Origin: an uncultured Pelagibacteraceae bacterium
GTDB taxonomy: Bacteria > Pseudomonadota > Alphaproteobacteria > Pelagibacterales > Pelagibacteraceae
Assembly: GCA_902601895.1 (NCBI GenBank)
Contig: CACKOU010000001.1
Coordinates: forward strand, 1-64,000
Length of the DNA stretch: 64,000 nucleotides
Direction of reading: 5' to 3'
A program made the translations under genes and the position numbers. Under the pieces are notes generated by a model, which saw nothing but the letters and a program-made list of their open reading frames with translations, made no database searches and had not been told where the DNA came from. Positions 47,781-56,997 of the stretch are shown here, piece after piece. Every line of letters starts with the position of its first letter. Position 1 is the stretch's first letter.

Positions 47781-47848
47781 TGCTAGTCCTATTTAACTTG
47801 TGCTAGTCTTTTCAAATAATAATTAATAATAAGCTTTAAGAAGCTAGT
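47781..47848 (+). repeat. Three GCTAGT motifs upstream of formate dehydrogenase
   Basis: TGCTAGTC at 47781 and 47801, GCTAGT again at 47843. Confidence 0.5.
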
Positions 47849-47861
47849 AATAGGAGTAAAA

Positions 47862-49061
47862 ATGAAAGTACTTTGTGTATTGTATGATGATCCAAAAGGA
47901 GGAATGCCTAAATCTTATCCTTTGTCGGATTTACCAAAATTAGAGAAATATCCAGATGGAATGACATTGCCATCGCCTAAAGGAAGAGATTTTACACCAG
48001 GCCAATTACTTGGTTGTGTTTCAGGTGAACTTGGTTTGAGAAAGTTTTTAGAGAGTAATGGACACGAGTTGGTTGTTACTAACAGTAAAGATGGAGATGG
48101 ATGTGAAGCTGATAAACATATTGTTGATGCTGACATTGTTATCTCTCAACCATTTTTCCCTTATTATTTAACTAAAGAAAGAATTGCTAAAGCTAAAAAC
48201 CTTAAGATGGCAATTACAGCAGGAATAGGTTCTGATCACGTTGATTTACAAGCAGCAATGGATAATAAAATTGATGTTGTTGAAGTAACTTTCTGTAATT
48301 CTAGATCAGTTGCTGAACACATAGTAATGATGATTGTTTCAATGGTTAGAGATTATCACAATCAACATAGAATAGTTAATGAAGGTGGATGGAATATTGC
48401 AGATGCTGTTCAGAGAAGTTATGACGTTGAAGGAATGCATATAGGAACCGTTGCTGCTGGAAGGATCGGATTAGATGCTCTTAGAAAAATGAAACCATTT
48501 GATGTTCATTTGCACTATTTTGACAGACATAAATTACCTGACAGTGTTGAAAAAGAACTAAACTTAACTTTTCATGAATCAGTAGAGTCTATGGTAAAAG
48601 TTTGTGATGTTGTTACAATAAATTGCCCACTTCATCCTGAAACTGAAAATTTGTTTGATGATGAAATGATAAGTAAAATGAAAAAAGGAGCATACATAGT
48701 TAACACTGCAAGAGGTAAAATTTGTAATCGAGATGCAATAGCTAAAGCCCTAAAAAGTGGACAGCTAAGTGGTTACGCAGGTGATGTATGGTTTCCACAG
48801 CCTGCTCCAAACGACCATGTATGGAGAACAATGCCAAATCATGGAATGACACCTCACACTTCTGGTACATCTTTATCTGCTCAAGCAAGATATGCAGATG
48901 GAGTTAGAGAAATATTGGAATGTTTCTTTGAAGGAAAAGAAATTAGAAATCAATATTTGATTGTGAAAGATGGCCAATTAGCAGGAATGGGGGCACATTC
49001 TTACAGTAAAGGGTCTGCAACTAGTGGATCAGAAGAAGCTGCTAAATATCAAAAAAAATAA
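47862..49061 (+). CDS. fdh: NAD-dependent formate dehydrogenase
   Basis: D-2-hydroxyacid dehydrogenase fold with GIGSDHVDL, CNSRSVAEHIVMMI, GTVAAGRIG, PHTSGTSLSAQARYADG. Confidence 0.92.
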   Translation: MKVLCVLYDDPKGGMPKSYPLSDLPKLEKYPDGMTLPSPKGRDFTPGQLLGCVSGELGLRKFLESNGHELVVTNSKDGDGCEADKHIVDADIVISQPFFPYYLTKERIAKAKNLKMAITAGIGSDHVDLQAAMDNKIDVVEVTFCNSRSVAEHIVMMIVSMVRDYHNQHRIVNEGGWNIADAVQRSYDVEGMHIGTVAAGRIGLDALRKMKPFDVHLHYFDRHKLPDSVEKELNLTFHESVESMVKVCDVVTINCPLHPETENLFDDEMISKMKKGAYIVNTARGKICNRDAIAKALKSGQLSGYAGDVWFPQPAPNDHVWRTMPNHGMTPHTSGTSLSAQARYADGVREILECFFEGKEIRNQYLIVKDGQLAGMGAHSYSKGSATSGSEEAAKYQKK

Positions 49062-49069
49062 AATAGATT

Positions 49070-49110
49070 TATTAAAGGTATGCTACTTAAATAAGTAGCT
49101 ACCTTTAATA
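49070..49110. repeat. Long stem-loop downstream of fdh
   Basis: TATTAAAGGTA-(T)-GCTACTT/AAGTAGC-TACCTTTAATA, about 18 paired bases with a single bulge. Confidence 0.7.
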
Positions 49111-49141
49111 CCATAGATTTAAACCCTCATTATTATATATT

Positions 49142-49720
49142 TTGTATATGAGGTTATTTTACTACTTTTTATTGTTATTTCTTATCTCGACATCATTCTC
49201 TCATTCTAAAGATAAGGCATATTTTGCAGGAGGTTGCTTCTGGTGTATGGAGGAGTCCTTTGAAATGTTGGAAGGTGTAGAAGAAGTTATATCAGGTTAC
49301 TCAGGAGGGATAACTGCAAATCCAACATATAGGGAAGTCACTTATGGAGATACTGGTCATTTTGAGGTTGTTGAAATAATTTATGACAAAGAGAAAATAT
49401 CTTATAAAGAACTCTTAAAAAACTTCTGGCTTAATATTGATCCATTTGATGCCTATGGCCAGTTTTGCGATAAAGGATACAGCTACAGATCTGTAGCATT
49501 TTATGAAAACGATTATCAGAAAGATTTAATTGATAAAGATATAAAAAGATTGGAAAAGAAATTTAAAAAGAAGGTAGTCACATATGTTAAAGAATTTGAG
49601 ATTTTTTACAAAGCAGAAGATAAACATCAAGATTACTATCAAGTATATTTAGAAAATTATTTAAAATATAAGAAAGCATGCAAAAGAGAGAGAATACTTG
49701 ATATTATTTGGGGATCATAA
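49142..49720 (+). CDS. msrA: Peptide methionine-(S)-sulfoxide reductase, predicted exported
   Basis: KAYFAGGCFWCMEESFE, VISGYSGG, YGDTGHFEVVE; hydrophobic N-terminus MRLFYYFLLLFLISTSFSHS. Confidence 0.94.
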   Translation: MYMRLFYYFLLLFLISTSFSHSKDKAYFAGGCFWCMEESFEMLEGVEEVISGYSGGITANPTYREVTYGDTGHFEVVEIIYDKEKISYKELLKNFWLNIDPFDAYGQFCDKGYSYRSVAFYENDYQKDLIDKDIKRLEKKFKKKVVTYVKEFEIFYKAEDKHQDYYQVYLENYLKYKKACKRERILDIIWGS

Positions 49721-49723
49721 TTA

Positions 49724-50731
49724 ATGCCTGTAACAAGCAAATTCGTAGCTTTAAAAAACTATATCCCTACAGGTTTACCAAAAGAAACTGACTTTGAAAT
49801 AAAAACTAAAGAGATATCTTTAGATACTAAGAACAATATATTGGTTTTAAATTTATGGATTTCAGTTGATCCTTATATGAGGGCAAGAATGACTGAAAGA
49901 AAAAACTATAAACCACCTTTTAATATTGGTGAAGAGATGGAAGGTTATGCGTTAGGTATAATTAAAGAGTCTAAAGATAAAAATTTTAAAGAAGGAGATA
50001 TTGTTTTTAGTAATTTCGGAATGAGAGATTACTTTGTTTGTAGTTCCAATGACCTAAAAAAAATTGAGCCAATGAATATTCCTATACAAACATATCTAGG
50101 TCCACTTGGAATGACAGGTCATACAGCTTATATAGGACTTTTTAAACATGGTGAGTTAAAACCAGGTCAAACAATCCTTGTTTCTTCAGCTGGGGGTAGT
50201 GTTGGATCTACTGTTTGTCAAATTGCAAAAAATATGGGTTGTAAAGTAATTGCAAGTACAGGATCAGATGAAAAAGTTAAATGGTTAAAAAATGAGTTAA
50301 AAATTGATCATGCGTTTAACTATAAAAAAATTGAAAATCTTGTTTTGCATCTTAAAAAAGTTTGTCCTGAAGGATTTGATTTATATTTTGATAATGTAGG
50401 TGGTGATTTCTTAGAGTCAGCTATTTTTCAAATGAAAAACTTTGGAAGGATTGTAATTTGTGGAAGGATATCCCAAATGAATGCAACTAATCCTGGCTCT
50501 GGTTTAAAAAATATGGCTCATGTTCTTGTAAAAAGACTAACTATTAAAGGTTTTATAATTTTTGATCATGAAAATGATCGAGAACAGTTTGAAACCGATA
50601 TGGCTAAATGGCTATTAGAAGATAAAATTAAATTTAAAGAAACTGTTTACGAAGGTATAGAAAATACGCCAAAATCATTCATTGATTTATTAGAAGGTAA
50701 AAACATAGGAAAAATGCTTGTAAAAATTTAA
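49724..50731 (+). CDS. NADP-dependent medium-chain oxidoreductase (CurA/prostaglandin reductase-like)
   Basis: LWISVDPYMRARM, GPLGMTGHTAYIGL, VSSAGGSVGSTVCQIAK, DLYFDNVGGDFLE. Confidence 0.9.
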   Translation: MPVTSKFVALKNYIPTGLPKETDFEIKTKEISLDTKNNILVLNLWISVDPYMRARMTERKNYKPPFNIGEEMEGYALGIIKESKDKNFKEGDIVFSNFGMRDYFVCSSNDLKKIEPMNIPIQTYLGPLGMTGHTAYIGLFKHGELKPGQTILVSSAGGSVGSTVCQIAKNMGCKVIASTGSDEKVKWLKNELKIDHAFNYKKIENLVLHLKKVCPEGFDLYFDNVGGDFLESAIFQMKNFGRIVICGRISQMNATNPGSGLKNMAHVLVKRLTIKGFIIFDHENDREQFETDMAKWLLEDKIKFKETVYEGIENTPKSFIDLLEGKNIGKMLVKI

Positions 50732-50742
50732 TTAGAATTTTT

Positions 50743-50913
50743 ATGAAATTTTTAAAGAAGTTTTATAGACCCTTTTTATTAACCTATATTTTTTTGAGTA
50801 TAGCTATCAGTTTTTATCCATCATTTGATTTTTACTCACTAAAAGGTCAAATTCTTATAATTGCTGTATCTTTTTTTAATGGGATGATGGGGGTTTACGT
50901 AAAAAAATTATAA
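50743..50913 (+). CDS. Small membrane protein (56 aa)
   Basis: ATG at 50743 to TAA at 50911-50913: MKFLKKFYRPFLLTYIFLSIAISFYPSFDFYSLKGQILIIAVSFFNGMMGVYVKKL. Below the supplied ORF-track cutoff. Confidence 0.5.
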   Translation: MKFLKKFYRPFLLTYIFLSIAISFYPSFDFYSLKGQILIIAVSFFNGMMGVYVKKL

Positions 50914-52011
50914 GACGTAGGGCTCGGGCCTTGCAGAGCTATTTAATACTCTTTCGACTGCGAAAACACTAATATCTATAGTTTGATAACTGCCTGTAGT
51001 TATTAATTCAGTTAGAGCTCTACCAATTCCTGGTGCTTGCATTAAACCTCTGCCGGTAAATCCTGAGGCCATGTAAACATTTTCATATTTTGGATGTTTT
51101 CCAACTACAGCATTATTATCTAATTTGTTACAATCATAATATCCAGCCCATCCACCTGTTAACTTTAGTTCTTCAAATGCTGGTATTCTTTTTGCAAGAG
51201 CAGGCCAAACTAATTCTTCAAAATCATTCCATGCAGGTTCGAGATCTTCTGCATCAAAAACTGAAATTGGAGAACCTGCTAAATATTCTTTTCCTTCTGG
51301 TCGCCAATATACTCCTGTTGTTAGATCTCCGGATAATGGCATCTCTGGAATATGTTTAGGGCATTTAACTCTAAAGACTGTATGTTTTTGAGGTACTACA
51401 GGAATATCTTCAAGTAGTTCCTTAGTCCAACACCCAGCTGCAGAAATAATTGTCTTTGCATTAATTTCAGATAGGCTCTTAACCTCTCCCTTAATGAATT
51501 CTGCCCCAAGATCAATTGCTTTATGCTTTAAAGCGCTATGAAATAAAAATGGATCAATCCATCCCTCGCTCTTGTTATCAGTAAATGTTGCAGTTTCAAT
51601 TCCTTCCTCATTAATGTAAGGAAAATAGTTTTTTAATTCAGAACCTTTAATATTTTTTGTACCCGCTTCACATTCTTTATGATTTTCTAAAGCTCTGTAT
51701 TGCTCTTCTGCATGATCTGGTCCAAACATTAGAAGGTATCCATTGGGCACCATGCTAGCTGTTGGATTTGGATTTTTTTCAGTTTTCAATAATTCTGGTA
51801 TTTGAAATATAAATTCCCTTGCAAATTTTCCTAGAAGAATATTTTCTTTTTGAAAAAATTGTCGTCTAAATCCACCAAGTGATAATGGGAATGACGCAGT
51901 TTTATAAGTTGGATCCCTTTCAATGACTTTTACTTTTCTGCCTTCTTTGGACATAAAGTATGCAGTTGCAGCTCCAATTATACCACCACCTACTATTACA
52001 ACATCATCCAT
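50908..52011 (-). CDS. FAD-dependent oxidoreductase (DadA/FOXRED1-like)
   Basis: DDVVIVGGGIIGAATAYFMSKEGRKVKVIERD, SLGGFRRQFFQKENI, MASGFTGRGLMQAPGIGRALTELI. Confidence 0.88.
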   Translation of the reverse strand: MDDVVIVGGGIIGAATAYFMSKEGRKVKVIERDPTYKTASFPLSLGGFRRQFFQKENILLGKFAREFIFQIPELLKTEKNPNPTASMVPNGYLLMFGPDHAEEQYRALENHKECEAGTKNIKGSELKNYFPYINEEGIETATFTDNKSEGWIDPFLFHSALKHKAIDLGAEFIKGEVKSLSEINAKTIISAAGCWTKELLEDIPVVPQKHTVFRVKCPKHIPEMPLSGDLTTGVYWRPEGKEYLAGSPISVFDAEDLEPAWNDFEELVWPALAKRIPAFEELKLTGGWAGYYDCNKLDNNAVVGKHPKYENVYMASGFTGRGLMQAPGIGRALTELITTGSYQTIDISVFAVERVLNSSARPEPYVL

Positions 52012-52012
52012 A

Positions 52013-52480
52013 TTAGTTTATCAAAAAAATGTTTATATTTAAAAGCAATGCAAAACAACACCATAACAAATATGGAATCATTAAGTACATGCTTAATAGA
52101 CTTATATTCTTATATTTAAATACCAATAAAACAATAAATATAATTAACACAACAAGATTTAAAATTGCTAAAGAAATATTATGGAAACCAAAGAAAACAA
52201 CACTCCAAGTTGTATTAAAAAAAAGATGAATGAAATATAAAAATACAATATTTAAATTTTTTGTGTTTTTATGCCACGCATTCCATATGGCTATTGTCAT
52301 AAATAAATAAAGTAATGTCCATACTGGCCCAAATATCCAATCTGGTGGATTGTATTGAGGTTTAGATAAATTTGAATACCAGGGTTCTTTAAAATTTATA
52401 ATAACCAAACCTCCAATAAATGAAGCTGAAAACGTAGTAATTGCAAAGAGAATAAAAGATAAAATTTTATTTTTTAGCAT
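52013..52480 (-). CDS. tspO: TspO/MBR family protein
   Basis: PWYSNLSKPQYNPPDWIFGPVWTLLYLFMTIAIWNAW, FFNTTWSVVFFG. Confidence 0.93.
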   Translation of the reverse strand: MLKNKILSFILFAITTFSASFIGGLVIINFKEPWYSNLSKPQYNPPDWIFGPVWTLLYLFMTIAIWNAWHKNTKNLNIVFLYFIHLFFNTTWSVVFFGFHNISLAILNLVVLIIFIVLLVFKYKNISLLSMYLMIPYLLWCCFALLLNINIFLIN

Positions 52481-52504
52481 TTAAGTACTATACAGCAGTT
52501 AAAT

Positions 52505-53263
52505 ATGAATAAAAAAGTAATTTGGATCACCGGCGGAAGCACAGGAATTGGCAAAGCACTTGCATTAAAATTTGCTAATAATGGATGGACAGTTGCTATT
52601 TCTGCAAGAAGAGAAAATTTATTAAAAGAAATTGAAGATAAGCATCAAAATATTAAATCTTTTCCACTTGATGTAAATGATAAGGAAAAGTGTAAGTCTG
52701 TTTTTGAAAATATAAAAAAGGAACTTGGTGACATTGAAATTTGTTTTTTTTCTACAGGTACTTGGGATCCAAAAAAAGAAAAAGAAATTGATGTAGAGCA
52801 AATTGAAAATGTATTTAAAGTAAATTTTTTTGGAACATTAAATTGTATAAAAGCAGTTGAAACTCATTTTCGAGAAAGAGGAAAAGGTATTATTACCATT
52901 GTATCTTCGATTGCAGGATACAAAGGCTTACCTAACTCAAGTGGCTATGGACCATCCAAAGCTGCTTTAAGTAATCTTGCTGAAAGTTTACATTTTGATT
53001 TTGGAAGATATGGCGTGAGGGTTTGTTTAGTTTCTCCAGGTTTTATCAAAACACCAATGACTGATAAGAATGATTTTAAGATGCCTTTTCTAAAAACTCC
53101 AGAATTCTCAGCAGACAAAATTTATGATGGGCTTATTAATGGTTCTAATTTTGAAATACATTACCCAAAAGAATTAACTTTGATCCTTAAATTTTTAAAA
53201 ATAATTCCTGATCGATTGTATTTTTATTTAATACGGAAATTAACTAAATTACAAAAAAAATAA
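52505..53263 (+). CDS. Short-chain dehydrogenase/reductase
   Basis: WITGGSTGIGKALALKFA, SSIAGYKGLPNSSGYGPSKAAL. Confidence 0.9.
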   Translation: MNKKVIWITGGSTGIGKALALKFANNGWTVAISARRENLLKEIEDKHQNIKSFPLDVNDKEKCKSVFENIKKELGDIEICFFSTGTWDPKKEKEIDVEQIENVFKVNFFGTLNCIKAVETHFRERGKGIITIVSSIAGYKGLPNSSGYGPSKAALSNLAESLHFDFGRYGVRVCLVSPGFIKTPMTDKNDFKMPFLKTPEFSADKIYDGLINGSNFEIHYPKELTLILKFLKIIPDRLYFYLIRKLTKLQKK

Positions 53264-53265
53264 AA

Positions 53266-53814
53266 TTAATCTTTAACAAACATCACAGTCAACTCTGCAA
53301 CTTTAATTCCAAATTTTGTCATTTTGGCTCTGTTGATAGCTACTCTTTCGTCTTGCATAAATATCCAATCATCAAAAGTAATTTTGATATTTTTTCCTTT
53401 CACTGGAACTAACAAAACATACTCAAATTTAAATGCTGGGCCATACGAATACCCTCTAGCTTTACCAACTACATCGCCTGCAGTTCCCTCATAATTATGA
53501 TCATCAATTTTATCTATTACCCATTGCCTATTTTGTATTTCACCGTCATTCCAAATAAATTTTTCGTCTAATATAAGTTGTTTGCCATCCCATTTACCGT
53601 CCAGGTCTGCTGAAAATTGTCTTGTAACTTTACCTGATCTGTTTTGGAGTATGCCCCAAGCTTTGACGTTCCCACTTAAATATTCCTCAATTATTAATCT
53701 TGGTTTTTGATCTTTAAAATCTTCTGGTTTCATAGATTGATTATTTATACAGCTTGTAATTAATCCTGTAAAAATTATCAATAAAAATACTTTAAAAAAT
53801 TTTCTGTTAATCAT
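53266..53814 (-). CDS. DUF3833 family lipoprotein
   Basis: Lipobox-like LITSC; GNVKAWGILQNRSGKVTRQFSADLDGKWDG. Confidence 0.82.
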   Translation of the reverse strand: MINRKFFKVFLLIIFTGLITSCINNQSMKPEDFKDQKPRLIIEEYLSGNVKAWGILQNRSGKVTRQFSADLDGKWDGKQLILDEKFIWNDGEIQNRQWVIDKIDDHNYEGTAGDVVGKARGYSYGPAFKFEYVLLVPVKGKNIKITFDDWIFMQDERVAINRAKMTKFGIKVAELTVMFVKD

Positions 53815-53815
53815 A

Positions 53816-54997
53816 TTAAATTTTATTTTGCATGGAAAATTGAATTAAATCTATATTCTTTGATTTAAATCCTGCTTCGCAATATGACAAATAAAAATGC
53901 CACATACGTTTAAATTTAATATCAAATCCATGTTTTGAAATCTCTTCCCATTTTTTTAGGAATTCATCTCTCCATATTTTTAAAGTATTTGAATAGTGAG
54001 AACCATAAGATTCATATTTTTCAATTTCTAAGCCATTGCTGTAAGATAAATCATATAATTTTTTCTTTGATGGCAAAAAACCTCCAGGAAATATGTATTT
54101 TTGTATAAAGTCTTCTTTAGTTTTATATCTGTCAAATAAACTATCATCGATTGTTATGGCTTGTATAGCAGCCTTTCCATTCTCGGTTAAATTTTTTTTA
54201 ATACTTTTAAAATAATTGACTAAATAATTTTGACCGACAGCTTCTATCATTTCTATGGATGCGATACAGTCATATTTGTCTTTTACATCTCTATAATCTT
54301 TCAAAAATATATTCACTTTTTCATTCAACCCATTTTCAAATATTCTTTTTTTTGAAAATTCAAATTGCTCTTTAGAAATTGTTATACAATCTAATTTTAC
54401 ATCATAATTTTTACCGACATATTCGGCGAAGCCACCCCAACCACAGCCAATTTCTAAAATTTTATTTCCTACGTTTGGCTTTATTAATTCTGTAAGCTTT
54501 TTATATTTATTTAATTGAGCAGAAAATAAATCGTCTTTTTGTTTTTCAAAAATTGCACTTGAATAAGTAAGTGAGGGATCCAACCATAATGAAAAGAAAT
54601 CATTTCCTAAATCATAATGTTTTGAAATATTTTTCTTACTTCTGCTCTTGTTATTTTTTATGAAAATACTTTTTAGTTTATTAATCATTGATAAATCAAA
54701 AATACCTGAAAATTTATAAACAAGTTTTATATTTTTAGCTGTTATTTCTATTAGATTAGTTAGATTATCTGTTTCAAATTCATTTCGCATGTACGCTTCT
54801 GCCAGTCCTACACTTCCCGATTTTATTATTTGAAGTGTTAAACCAGGCTCGTTAATTTTAATTTTTGCTCTTAATAATTCACTCTCATTACCAAACTTAT
54901 ATATTTTGCTGTCATGATTTTGAATTTCAAGAAATCCATGCTTTATTAGTTTGAGGGAATTAAATACGATTTTATCTGACAAAAGATTAAAATTCAT
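53816..54997 (-). CDS. Cyclopropane-fatty-acyl-phospholipid synthase family methyltransferase
   Basis: SKHYDLGNDFFSLWLDPSLTYSSAIF, LEIGCGWGGFAEY, FIQKYIFPGGFLPS. Confidence 0.93.
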   Translation of the reverse strand: MNFNLLSDKIVFNSLKLIKHGFLEIQNHDSKIYKFGNESELLRAKIKINEPGLTLQIIKSGSVGLAEAYMRNEFETDNLTNLIEITAKNIKLVYKFSGIFDLSMINKLKSIFIKNNKSRSKKNISKHYDLGNDFFSLWLDPSLTYSSAIFEKQKDDLFSAQLNKYKKLTELIKPNVGNKILEIGCGWGGFAEYVGKNYDVKLDCITISKEQFEFSKKRIFENGLNEKVNIFLKDYRDVKDKYDCIASIEMIEAVGQNYLVNYFKSIKKNLTENGKAAIQAITIDDSLFDRYKTKEDFIQKYIFPGGFLPSKKKLYDLSYSNGLEIEKYESYGSHYSNTLKIWRDEFLKKWEEISKHGFDIKFKRMWHFYLSYCEAGFKSKNIDLIQFSMQNKI

Positions 54998-55761
54998 TTT
55001 TTTTCAAACGTAATATTATTTTTTATTTTTATATTTTTTTTAACTAACTTAACTCCCTTTAACCATAATTTTAATGCTTCAAAATGAATTGCGGCAATAA
55101 CTTTAAAGGTCATTAAAGGGTGAGAAATATAAGATATAAGCATATTTTTATTGTTAATTTCTTTTGCAACCCCATCTTGTGAAGCATATAACAATTTTCC
55201 CTCCATATCACTTTGATCAATTATTACGGATAATATTTTTTCAGGTTTGAGGATTCTAAAATTGTATTTACTTTTCATTTCAATAAATGGTGAAACGAAA
55301 AACTTCTTCTCACAGCTATTTGTAATTATTTTTTCGTCGTTGACTTTAAATATATAGGTATGTTGCTCACCAAATGTATTTTTAACTTCATACAATATAG
55401 CTATAATTTTTGAATAATTATCATAAACGAAAAAAATACTTAATGGATTAAATACGTAACCAAATATTCTAGGATAACAAAGTAATTTTACCTTTATATT
55501 TTCAAATTGAATGTTATTTGATTTTAAATTTTCTATTACCCAGGCTTTTAAATCACTACCATCTCTAGGTCCGTGATCTTTGTCATAAAAACTTAAAATA
55601 TTAAAACTATTGTTAGAAAAAATTTTAATTTTTTTTTGTATTAAATTAATTTCATCAAGATCTAAAAAGAGTGAGAAAACGTTGTATTTAAAAAAGTGAT
55701 ATTTTGGCTTAAATCTTTTATGAATTACTTTACCTTCGTAAATATTGGAATTTTTAATCAT
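54994..55761 (-). CDS. DUF1365 domain-containing protein
   Basis: YEGKVIHKRFKPKYHFFKYNVF, PRIFGYVFNPLSIFFVYD, PFIEMKSKYNF. Confidence 0.9.
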   Translation of the reverse strand: MIKNSNIYEGKVIHKRFKPKYHFFKYNVFSLFLDLDEINLIQKKIKIFSNNSFNILSFYDKDHGPRDGSDLKAWVIENLKSNNIQFENIKVKLLCYPRIFGYVFNPLSIFFVYDNYSKIIAILYEVKNTFGEQHTYIFKVNDEKIITNSCEKKFFVSPFIEMKSKYNFRILKPEKILSVIIDQSDMEGKLLYASQDGVAKEINNKNMLISYISHPLMTFKVIAAIHFEALKLWLKGVKLVKKNIKIKNNITFEKK

Positions 55762-56992
55762 TTAGGTTTTCAATCATATTAATGGATGATTTTATTCCAT
55801 CTTCATGAAAACCGTAACCAAAATAACTTCCACAAAACAATACATTTCTTTTATTTTGTATTTCTTTTAATAACTTTTGATTATTCAAAGCATCTTGATC
55901 AAAATAAGGGTGGGTAAAATTAACTTTTTCTAGGATTTTTTTTTGATCTATTTCAAAAAAAGGATTTAAGGTTAAGAAAATATTTTTTTCTGTTTTCAGA
56001 TTTTGTAATAAGTTCAACCAATAAGTTAATGATGTCTTACTAATATCTGATTTATCAACTGAGGAATTCCATGAAGACCAAACTTTTTTATTATTTGGCA
56101 TACATACATCATCAGTATGTATTACTGCTAAATTTGATTTGTATTTGAAATTTGATAGTATTTTTTTTTCATCCTCAGTCGGCTCACTCAAAATTTTCAA
56201 TGCATCATCTGCATGAGTAGCGATGACAACTTTATCATAGTCAAAAAATTCGTTGCTAGCACCGTAATATACTTGAACACCAATTTTATTTCTTTTTATC
56301 GAACTAATTTTATAATTTTTAAAATATTCTCCGCTTATTTGTGTTAATACTTTCTCTACATAAGTTCTACTTCTTTTGGTAACTGTGTACCATTGTGGTC
56401 TATTTTTTAATTTAAAAAGTCCATGATTTTGAAAAAATTTTAAGAAAAATTTAATTGGCATTTGATTTGCTTCTACTGGTGGCATAGACCAGATAGCAGA
56501 AACCATTGGTATTAGATGAAAATTAATAAAATTTTTTGACCATTTATTTTTTTCAAGAAATTCACCAAGAGTAATTTCTTCATTTAAACTTTTAATTTGA
56601 TCACACTTTTTGTAGAAATTTATAATATCAAAAAACATTTTTAAAAATTTTAAATTAAAAAGATTAGCTTTGTTTGCAAAAATTCCGTTTAAACCTCTGC
56701 CACAATATTCATAATTTGTATCTTTTACCGAAACAGAAAATGACATATCGCTTTTTTCAATTTCAATTTTTAATTCATTAAAAAAATTTATTAGATTTGG
56801 ATAAGTTTCATGATTAAAAACAATAAAGCCAATATCTACAGGAACTTTTTTACCATTAATTAAAGTATCTAAGGTATATGAATGACCACCAAAATGATCT
56901 TCACTTTCAAATAAATCAACATGGTGTTTTTTGGAAAGCTTTTGTGCTGCTGATAAACCAGAGATTCCTGATCCAATTACTGCAATTCGCAT
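55754..56992 (-). CDS. FAD/NAD(P)-binding amine-oxidase-like protein
   Basis: RIAVIGSGISGLSAAQKLSKKHHVDLFESEDHFGGHSYT, VIATHADDALKIL, FCGSYFGYGFHEDGIKS. Confidence 0.9.
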   Translation of the reverse strand: MRIAVIGSGISGLSAAQKLSKKHHVDLFESEDHFGGHSYTLDTLINGKKVPVDIGFIVFNHETYPNLINFFNELKIEIEKSDMSFSVSVKDTNYEYCGRGLNGIFANKANLFNLKFLKMFFDIINFYKKCDQIKSLNEEITLGEFLEKNKWSKNFINFHLIPMVSAIWSMPPVEANQMPIKFFLKFFQNHGLFKLKNRPQWYTVTKRSRTYVEKVLTQISGEYFKNYKISSIKRNKIGVQVYYGASNEFFDYDKVVIATHADDALKILSEPTEDEKKILSNFKYKSNLAVIHTDDVCMPNNKKVWSSWNSSVDKSDISKTSLTYWLNLLQNLKTEKNIFLTLNPFFEIDQKKILEKVNFTHPYFDQDALNNQKLLKEIQNKRNVLFCGSYFGYGFHEDGIKSSINMIENLND

Positions 56993-56997
56993 TAAGG

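Noticed and set aside
51090-51359. 89-aa Leu/Gln-rich ORF
   Set aside because: Antisense to the FAD oxidoreductase; composition artefact.
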